From Paraburkholderia caballeronis (GTDB lineage Bacteria; Pseudomonadota; Gammaproteobacteria; Burkholderiales; Burkholderiaceae), in assembly GCF_900104845.1 (NCBI RefSeq), contig NZ_FNSR01000001.1, forward strand, positions 2,666,001 to 2,730,000: 64,000 bases of DNA. The letters are read 5' to 3'. The translations under genes and the position numbers were made by a program. The notes beneath the pieces are model-generated. The model had not been told where the DNA came from, did no database searches, and saw nothing but the letters and a program-made list of their open reading frames with translations. This document shows, piece after piece, positions 58,508-64,000 of the stretch (position 1 is the first letter of the stretch; each line of letters starts with the position of its first letter).

Positions 58508-59233
58508 ATGGCAATGCAGAACTACGGTATCGCCCACGTGTGGGCGCAAGGGGATTTCGTGACGCGCGGCATCGCGCTCGCGCTGTTGATCATGTCGGTG
58601 CTGTCGTGGTGCGTGATCGTCGTGAAGGGCTGGAACGTCATGCGCCTGAACCGTCTGACGAAGAACGCCGAACGGGCGTTCTGGCATTCGGACGATTTCG
58701 CCGACGGCGTGAAGAATCTCGGCCGCGGCACCCGCGAGGACAACCCGTTCCTCGCGCTCGCGCTGTCGGGCCAGGAAGCCGCCGAACATCATCACCAGAC
58801 GCAGCCGCATCTGCACGACCGGATGGACGTGTCGGACTGGATCACGCGCTGCCTGAAGGACACGATGGACGACGCGGTCGCGAAGATGCAGAGCGGCCTC
58901 GCGGTGCTCGCGTCGATCGGCAGCACGGCGCCGTTCGTCGGCCTGTTCGGCACGGTGTGGGGCATCTATCACGCGCTGCTGACGATCGGCGCGACCGGCC
59001 AGACGTCGATCGACGCGGTCGCGGGTCCGGTCGGCGAGGCGCTGATCATGACCGCGTTCGGCCTGTTCGTCGCGATTCCGGCGGTGCTCGGCTACAACGC
59101 GCTGACGCGCGCCAACAAGGCGATCGTCACCAAGCTGAACCGCTTCGCGCACGGTCTGCATGCGTTCTTCGTGACCGGCACGCAACTGTCGTCGTCGAAG
59201 GGCAACCTGCGGGTCGCCGCGCGCGGCCAGTAA
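58508..59233 (+). CDS. exbB: ExbB proton channel protein
   Basis: The 241-residue protein of the MotA/TolQ/ExbB family has three membrane segments; VLASIGSTAPFVGLFGTVWG and AGPVGEALIMTAFGLFVAIP hold the conserved pore-lining helices. With ExbD it uses the proton gradient to energise TonB. It begins after GAGGAATGGCA; an in-frame ATG six bases later is possible. Confidence 0.96.
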   Translation: MAMQNYGIAHVWAQGDFVTRGIALALLIMSVLSWCVIVVKGWNVMRLNRLTKNAERAFWHSDDFADGVKNLGRGTREDNPFLALALSGQEAAEHHHQTQPHLHDRMDVSDWITRCLKDTMDDAVAKMQSGLAVLASIGSTAPFVGLFGTVWGIYHALLTIGATGQTSIDAVAGPVGEALIMTAFGLFVAIPAVLGYNALTRANKAIVTKLNRFAHGLHAFFVTGTQLSSSKGNLRVAARGQ

Positions 59234-59248
59234 CGACGGAGGTTTTCG

Positions 59249-59668
59249 ATGGCGATGAGCCCTTTTGCCGGCGACGATGACGACGGCCTGATGAACGAGA
59301 TCAACATGACGCCGCTCGTCGACGTGATGCTGGTTCTCCTGATCGTGTTCATGGTGACGATCCCGGTGATTCACCACGCGGTGAAGATCGACCTGCCGCA
59401 CGCGAGCAGCCAGAAGGAAGATGCGAAGCCCGCGCAGATCAACGTGTCGGTGCAGGAAGACGGCACGGTGCTGTGGGACGGCGCGCAGGTCGATGACGCG
59501 GCGCTGCGCGCGAAGATCGCGGCCGCGGCGCAGACGACACCGCAACCCGAGCTGCATCTGAACGCGGACCGCAAGGTCGCGTACGAGAAGGTCGCACAGG
59601 TGATGTCGGCCGCGCAAAGCGGCGGTCTCACGAAGATCGGCTTCGTCACCGATCCCGCGCATCAATGA
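59249..59668 (+). CDS. exbD: ExbD proton channel protein
   Basis: The 139-residue protein has the ExbD/TolR N-terminus with LMNEINMTPLVDVMLVLLIV, including the essential membrane Asp in PLVDVMLV, and a periplasmic domain ending GLTKIGFVTDPAHQ. It follows exbB by 15 bp with GGAGG and is the last gene of the iron operon before a strong terminator. Confidence 0.96.
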   Translation: MAMSPFAGDDDDGLMNEINMTPLVDVMLVLLIVFMVTIPVIHHAVKIDLPHASSQKEDAKPAQINVSVQEDGTVLWDGAQVDDAALRAKIAAAAQTTPQPELHLNADRKVAYEKVAQVMSAAQSGGLTKIGFVTDPAHQ

Positions 59669-59725
59669 AGCGCGCATCGCGTGACGTGGAGACGGCTTAA
59701 AAAGGCGGTTTCTTCAGCGCAAAGT

Positions 59726-59760
59726 AAAAGGCCTTCATCGTCGGATGAAGGCCTTTTTTC
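59726..59760 (+). terminator. Terminator after exbD
   Basis: AAAAGGCCTTCATC/GATGAAGGCCTTTT (59726-59739 with 59744-59757), loop GTCG, followed by TT. A 14-bp perfect stem. Confidence 0.95.
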
Positions 59761-60053
59761 GTGCGCGCTCGGCGCATTCGGGCGGCGGTGACGTTTGCCG
59801 TCGACCGGCTTGCGTCATCGCATGCGACATGCCGTGATCGACACGGACCGCGCGTTCAGCCCTGAAGGCTCGCTATGATAGCGGCCATCGATTCCCGCAC
59901 AAGCCTGGCGCCTGGCGAGAGGGATTTCAATATAGGCTGTGCACGGAATGCATTCAAGCGTACGGCCATTGAAAGTAATGATCGCCGGCGACGCTTAAAT
60001 GCGAAAAAAAATGAAGCGAGGCCATCACGTGTGGCGGGTGGCGCGCGCGGCGT
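59761..60053. other. Intergenic, exbD to LysR gene
   Basis: Nearly 300 bp with no convincing gene. The sequence from 59880 to 60010 is AT-richer and may hold remnants of the LysR 3' region. I see no repeat or second terminator for the LysR gene. Confidence 0.5.
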
Positions 60054-61091
60054 TTAAGCCGTTTGCGCATTGCGGCCCGAAGCGGCTTGCGCGGCTGCCT
60101 CGCGTTCGCCGTCCAACGTCTGCGAACGCGAGGCCATGGCCGCAACGACGTCCTCGCGCAACGGGCACTCCGGCTGCGGACTCGTATCGCCGTGCAGCAC
60201 TTCGACGAGGTAATCGACGAACGCGCGCACCGCGGGCACCATCCCCTGCCGCGACAGGAACACCGCATAAAGCTGCGGCGCGGGCAGCGTCCAGCCCGGC
60301 ATCACCGGCGACAGCTTGCCGGAACGCAGCGGCGCGCCGTACATCATCTCCGGCAGCGCGGCGATGCCGAGACCGTCGAGCACCGCTTCGCGGACCGTCG
60401 TCAGGTCCGCGGTAATCAGGCGCGGCTCGTGTTCGTGCGCGTGCCGCGTGCCGTCCGGCGCGATCAGATGGAACACGTGGCGGCCGTCGCTCGTCGGCGT
60501 GTCGAGCGTCTCGAAGCGCGCCAGGTCCGCCGGCGTCAGCGGCGGCGCGTTCTGGCTCAGCAGCGACGGCGAGCCGACCAGCATCTGCTCGGTGCGCCAC
60601 AGCGGCCGCACGACGATGTTTGCATTCTCCGGCGGCTCCGAACGCACGCGCAGCGCGACGTCGACCGAGTCCTCGAACAGATCGATCACGCGGTTCGTCA
60701 CGCGCATCACGACGCGCACTTCCGGAAACCGATGCATGAATTCGGGGATCACGCGCGACAGGATCGTCTGCGACAGCGTGACCGGCACGCTGACGCGCAC
60801 CGTGCCGCGCGGCGACGAGCGCAGCGACTGCACGACGTTCACGGCCGCCTGCGCCTCGGCCAGCATCGCCTGGCAATGCTGGTAGAACAGGTCGCCCGCC
60901 TCGGTCAGCGCGAGCTTGCGCGTCGAGCGTTGCAAGAGCCGCACACCGAGCGACGCTTCCAGCTCGCTGACCCGCCGCGACAGACGCGACTTCGAAATGC
61001 CCAATACCCGCTCGGCGGCGGAGAAACCGCCGTGCTCGACGACCTGCGAAAAGTACATCAGGTCGTTCAGGTTATGCGAATCGATTTTCAT
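60054..61091 (-). CDS. LysR-family transcription regulator
   Basis: The 345-residue protein has an N-terminal winged HTH (LMYFSQVVEHGGFSAAERVL, GISKSRLSRRVSELEASLGV) and a LysR substrate domain. The C-terminal 40 residues are an Ala/Arg-rich extension. It is divergently transcribed from the pirin gene, with about 120 bp between the starts, and probably controls it; this arrangement is common in Burkholderia and Pseudomonas. Confidence 0.94.
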   Translation of the reverse strand: MKIDSHNLNDLMYFSQVVEHGGFSAAERVLGISKSRLSRRVSELEASLGVRLLQRSTRKLALTEAGDLFYQHCQAMLAEAQAAVNVVQSLRSSPRGTVRVSVPVTLSQTILSRVIPEFMHRFPEVRVVMRVTNRVIDLFEDSVDVALRVRSEPPENANIVVRPLWRTEQMLVGSPSLLSQNAPPLTPADLARFETLDTPTSDGRHVFHLIAPDGTRHAHEHEPRLITADLTTVREAVLDGLGIAALPEMMYGAPLRSGKLSPVMPGWTLPAPQLYAVFLSRQGMVPAVRAFVDYLVEVLHGDTSPQPECPLREDVVAAMASRSQTLDGEREAAAQAASGRNAQTA

Positions 61092-61215
61092 GTCGTCGTT
61101 TCACCACCAGGACAATCCATTGCGACGGAGCCATCAAATACGCCGAATCGGCTCCCTATAATAGCCGTTTTGTTTCGCCAACCCGCGCAATCCCTTTCTT
61201 TTCAGGGTGACATCC

Positions 61216-62088
61216 ATGGCTACGACCCGCACGATCGAACGCGTTTTCCCCTCCGTGCGCACCACCGAGGGCGGCGGATTCGTCGTTCATCGGCCGTTTC
61301 CGACCCGCACGCTGATGGACTTCGATCCGTTCCTGCTGCTCGACGAAATGGGACCGGTCGATTACGCGCCGGGCGCCGCGAAGGGTGCGCCGGACCATCC
61401 GCACCGCGGCTTCGAGACGGTCATGTACATGCTCGAAGGCCGCTTCGGCCACAAGGATTCGGCCGGCCATTCGGGCACGCTCAATCCGGGCGACGTGCAA
61501 TGGATGACGGCCGGCGCGGGCGTGATCCACAGCGAGATGCCGGACCCCGAGTTCACGCGCGCCGGCGGCCGCATCCACGGGCTTCAGTTGTGGGTGAACC
61601 TGCCGCGCCGCGACAAGATGATCGCGCCGCGCTATCAGGAGGTGCCGAACGAGCGCATTCCGGTCGGTCGCACGGCGGACGGCAGCGTGTCAGTGAAGGT
61701 GATCGCAGGCGAGGCGCTTGGCGTGAAGGCGGCGATCGACACGCGCACGCCGATCCTGTACCAGCACTTCACGCTCGCGCCCGGCGCGCGGATCGAGCAG
61801 CCGGTGCCGGCCGACTATCGGGTGTTCGCGTACGGGCTGTCCGGCGCGGGCCTGTACGGCGCGCAGCGCGAGCCAGTGCCCGCGCAGCAGATGGTCGTGT
61901 TCGGCAACGACGGCGATACGGTCGCGCTCGCGGCTGGCGACGAGCGGCTCGACGTGCTGCTGATCGGCGGCGTGCCGCTCAACGAGCCGGTGGTCCGCTA
62001 CGGCCCGTTCGTGATGAATACCGAGCAGGAGATCCGCGACGCGGTGCTCGATTATCAGGCCGGCCGGATGGGCCGCATCGCGCACTGA
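61216..62088 (+). CDS. Pirin family protein
   Basis: The 290-residue protein is a bicupin: RPFPTRTLMDFDPFLLLDEM, DHPHRGFETVMYMLEGRFGH with the metal-binding HPHRG histidines, VIHSEMPDPE, and a C-terminal pirin_C domain. Pirins bind iron and some have quercetinase activity; the substrate is unknown. I chose the ATG at 61216 (AGGGTGA upstream); the GTG at 61207 is an alternative. The LysR gene is divergent. Confidence 0.93.
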   Translation: MATTRTIERVFPSVRTTEGGGFVVHRPFPTRTLMDFDPFLLLDEMGPVDYAPGAAKGAPDHPHRGFETVMYMLEGRFGHKDSAGHSGTLNPGDVQWMTAGAGVIHSEMPDPEFTRAGGRIHGLQLWVNLPRRDKMIAPRYQEVPNERIPVGRTADGSVSVKVIAGEALGVKAAIDTRTPILYQHFTLAPGARIEQPVPADYRVFAYGLSGAGLYGAQREPVPAQQMVVFGNDGDTVALAAGDERLDVLLIGGVPLNEPVVRYGPFVMNTEQEIRDAVLDYQAGRMGRIAH

Positions 62089-62220
62089 ACGGCGCGCGCG
62101 GGAATCGGACGTCTACGGGACGCCTACCCGGACGTCTACCGTTTCATCCAGTTTCCGTCACAATAGGGCCTCGTGCCGCGCGCCGCGCGGCGAACCCCGT
62201 CCCCCGCCCACGAGGAGCGC

Positions 62221-62619
62221 ATGGCCGACACCGTAGTCACCGCCCAGATCGGCTCGACCGACTATCAGGTTCAATTCGACGACGGCGCCCATACGTGGAT
62301 CGCCGACGAACCGCCGTCGCTCGGCGGCGGCGATCGCGGCCCCACGCCCTATTCGCTGCTGCTGTCGAGCCTCGGCGCGTGCACGTCGATCACGCTGCGG
62401 ATGTATGCACAGCGCAAGGACTGGCCGCTCGAAGGCGTCCGCGTGAAGCTGTCGATCGAGGACGGCCCGGAAGGCGCGACCATCGACCGCCAGATCGTGC
62501 TCGAAGGCGAGTTGTCCGGCGAGCAGCGCGAACGGCTGTTGCAGATCGCGAACGCGTGCCCGGTCCACAAGCTGCTCACGCGCTCGGTCACGATCCGCTC
62601 CGGGCTCGCCGTCGCGTGA
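62221..62619 (+). CDS. OsmC-family peroxiredoxin-like protein
   Basis: The start ATG at 62221 has GAGGAG upstream and gives 132 residues. [20 protein letters not shown] holds the first reactive cysteine and [19 protein letters not shown] the second. OsmC/YhfA-type proteins reduce organic hydroperoxides or bind thiols. It follows the pirin gene by about 130 bp; whether they share a transcript is unclear. Confidence 0.92.
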   Translation: MADTVVTAQIGSTDYQVQFDDGAHTWIADEPPSLGGGDRGPTPYSLLLSSLGACTSITLRMYAQRKDWPLEGVRVKLSIEDGPEGATIDRQIVLEGELSGEQRERLLQIANACPVHKLLTRSVTIRSGLAVA

Positions 62620-62674
62620 TCCCACGGATCGCACGACGTCGGAAGGACGGGCATCTACACAGGAAGCCGTCGAC

Positions 62675-63157
62675 TTGAATTTCGAACACCTCATCCAGAT
62701 CAACGACCCGTTGAACCCGCTCGTCCCCTCGATGACGCGCGACCAGTTGTGGGAAGGCCTCGTGCTGCGCGCGGAGCAGCCGCAACTGTTCGTGCTCGGC
62801 CTCGATAGCTGCACGATCCTGTCGCGCACCGGCAGCACGATGGAGCGCGAACTGCACTACGGCAACGCGACCGTGCGCGACCACGTCACGCTGACGCCGA
62901 ACGAAAGCGTGCGCTACGACATCATGGCGACCGAGTCGTACGTCGGCGGCTCGCTGACGATGACGATCGAGCAGCCGGACAACCTGCAACTGTTCCTGCG
63001 CTTCGAATACCGGACCACGCTGCCGACCGCCGACAACGAGGACGTGCGGCAGACCTCGGAGATCGTGAAGTCCGCGTACCGCGAGTCGGACATCGACACG
63101 GTGCGGCTGATCCGCCAGTTCGTGCTCGGCGACAATCGTCCCGAGATGGTTCACTGA
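62675..63157 (+). CDS. DUF1857 (SRPBCC-fold, AtaL-like) protein
   Basis: The 160-residue protein begins NFEHLIQINDPLNPLVPSMT, then RDQLWEGLVLRAEQPQLFVL and PNESVRYDIMATESYVGGSL, as in DUF1857, a START/SRPBCC-like fold of unknown ligand. It appears to start at TTG (62675). It sits 55 bp after the osmC-like gene. Confidence 0.87.
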   Translation: MNFEHLIQINDPLNPLVPSMTRDQLWEGLVLRAEQPQLFVLGLDSCTILSRTGSTMERELHYGNATVRDHVTLTPNESVRYDIMATESYVGGSLTMTIEQPDNLQLFLRFEYRTTLPTADNEDVRQTSEIVKSAYRESDIDTVRLIRQFVLGDNRPEMVH

Positions 63158-63267
63158 ACGCACGGCGCGCGGACCCGCGCGCCGTCGTCGTCCCCACCCC
63201 GCACAGCCGACGCAACACGCAGACTATCGGCGCCCGATTCCGATGAATATGTCGTTGTTGAAAATAG

Positions 63268-63287
63268 GAACGATTATCATTTAGAAT
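63268..63287 (+). promoter_or_regulatory. Fur-box-like site before hemP
   Basis: GGAACGATTATCATTTAGAA includes the GATTATCATT core of a Fur box and lies about 35 bp before the hemP start. It suggests iron repression, as for bfd. Confidence 0.68.
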
Positions 63288-63320
63288 CAATCCATCGAAT
63301 CGACAAACCCCCGTTATCTC

Positions 63321-63584
63321 ATGCGCGATCTGAACCGCTCTTCCACGCTTACCGTGCGGCGTCCCGCCGGCCCGGCATTGACCGCGTCGCGCAACGGCAC
63401 GGGCACCGGCTCTGCCGCGCCGGCGCACAAGCCAGCGGAACAACCGGCTGCGCCGGCCAGCAACGAGCGCGTGGTGCGTAGCGACGCGCTGCTGCAAGGG
63501 CGCAACTACGTGAACATCGTGCATAACGGGGAAACCTATCAGTTGCGGGCCACGCGGCTCGGCAAACTGATCCTGACCAAGTAG
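63321..63584 (+). CDS. hemP: Hemin uptake protein HemP
   Basis: The 87-residue protein has a low-complexity N-terminus and the conserved C-terminal block VVRSDALLQGRNYVNIVHNG, then ETYQLRATRLGKLILTK, typical of HemP. HemP is needed for hemin uptake in related bacteria, where it acts on receptor gene expression. A Fur-like box precedes it. Confidence 0.93.
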   Translation: MRDLNRSSTLTVRRPAGPALTASRNGTGTGSAAPAHKPAEQPAAPASNERVVRSDALLQGRNYVNIVHNGETYQLRATRLGKLILTK

Positions 63585-63742
63585 GACGTACCGGGTATTG
63601 TGGGGACCACCTCCGCCAGGGAGGTGTTAGGCACTAGCCAGTCACGACGGCTTGCACGCGAGATCTAGACCCCTTCGTGCAGATATTTTCAAGCCGGCCG
63701 TCGCAGCCAGCCACGCCATTTTTTTGTTCTCACCATGATTGC

Positions 63743-63815
63743 GGCAGCGCGTAAAAGACGCGCTGCCAGCAGGACGAAGGCCGCGAGGATCGGAAGATCC
63801 CGCGGCCTTCGTCCT
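63743..63815 (+). terminator. Two stacked hairpins after hemP
   Basis: GGCAGCGCG/CGCGCTGCC (63743-63751 with 63759-63767) is followed by AGGACGAAGGCCGCG/CGCGGCCTTCGTCCT (63771-63785 with 63801-63815) and TTTTG. The second is a strong terminator for plus-strand transcription. The 150 bp between hemP and the first hairpin hold a small CACCTCC/GGAGGTG stem (near 63608-63625) and no gene. Confidence 0.85.
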
Positions 63816-63871
63816 TTTGATCTTGGCGTGTTGCTTCGTTTTGCGTGGCCAGGGGGCACCGCGATCGACCG

Positions 63872-64000
63872 TCAGCCGGTCCCGAGCGCCACGATTCCCG
63901 CGCGGGCAACCGCCGCATCCTGCTCCGACTTCACGCCCGACACGCCGATGGCGACCGTCACGCTCCACCGGTTCGCCACCGCGTGCGCGACGGCCGCATC
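63872..64000 (-). CDS. GlcG/HbpS-family protein, C-terminal part
   Basis: The minus-strand frame from the window edge to the TGA at 63872 gives 42 residues: VANRWSVTVAIGVSGVKSEQ, then DAAVARAGIVALGTG. The AIGVSG..EQDxAVARAGIxAL pattern is the C-terminus of GlcG/HbpS haem-binding-type proteins. The N-terminus lies beyond the window. Its location beside hemP is consistent with a haem link, but function is not proven. Confidence 0.8.
   Translation of the reverse strand, partial: DAAVAHAVANRWSVTVAIGVSGVKSEQDAAVARAGIVALGTG

Noticed and set aside
60063..62678. An 871-codon plus-strand open frame across the LysR, pirin and OsmC region
   Set aside because: It runs antisense to the LysR gene and out of frame with pirin and OsmC, is Arg/Asp/Ala/His-rich throughout and matches no protein pattern; it is a GC-skew shadow.

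Overview
The window looks like a piece of a high-GC Burkholderia chromosome (betaproteobacterium). The basis is codon usage, the phage families present, and the bfr / murI / bfd-tonB-exbB-exbD / hemP neighbourhood. About three quarters of it, from base 1 to roughly 47,170, is one temperate prophage, cut at its left end by the window edge. The rest (47,235-64,000) is ordinary chromosomal housekeeping sequence. No database or computation was available; family names come from recognising the translated sequence.

Prophage late genes (minus strand, read right to left from about 24,560 to 1): a lambda-style late promoter with a terminator just downstream of a Q-like gene; a minor-tail-Z-like gene; terminase small and large subunits; gpW; portal; S49 protease; a separate acidic scaffold-like protein; decoration protein; major capsid protein; head-tail connectors; then a Mu-type contractile tail (sheath, tube, frameshifted assembly chaperone, tape measure, gpN/gp44-gp48 baseplate, tail fibre); then holin and endolysin. 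The particle should be a myovirus with a lambda-like head and a Mu-like tail. A plus-strand cargo block (843-3018), with its own promoter and operator, holds a small regulator, an outer-membrane barrel protein and an AT-richer acyltransferase. These are likely lysogenic-conversion genes.

Prophage control and early genes: a LexA/CI-type repressor (31,673-32,470) lies divergent to a Cro-like gene (31,333-31,590). Related 15-bp operators occur at 31,600-31,654 and again at a second promoter at 32,815-32,855. Leftward early genes encode a CII-like regulator, an O-like initiator with six iterons inside its coding region, a DnaB helicase, a RuvC-like resolvase, NinB and the Q-like protein. Rightward early genes comprise many very small ORFs, a compact structured-RNA candidate (33,809-33,983), Erf annealing protein, an AP2-HNH homing endonuclease, a YqaJ exonuclease, a protein carrying fifty tandem 12-bp repeats, a PD-(D/E)XK-like protein, a DNA cytosine methyltransferase whose 5' end carries an HNH insertion and which overlaps a second long reading frame, Ea22-like filler genes and an AlpA excisionase. 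No integrase is visible. A short tRNA-Ser-like 3' end at 47,157-47,167 may be attR.

Chromosome: an acetate module (DUF4212 subunit, sodium:solute symporter, acs), EamA transporter, UPF0114 protein, class I fumarase, bacterioferritin, glutamate racemase, and an iron-acquisition operon (bfd, micropeptide, tonB, exbB, exbD) behind a Fur-like box. Then come a LysR regulator divergent from a pirin, OsmC, a DUF1857 protein, hemP behind a second Fur-like box, and the 3' end of a GlcG/HbpS-family gene.
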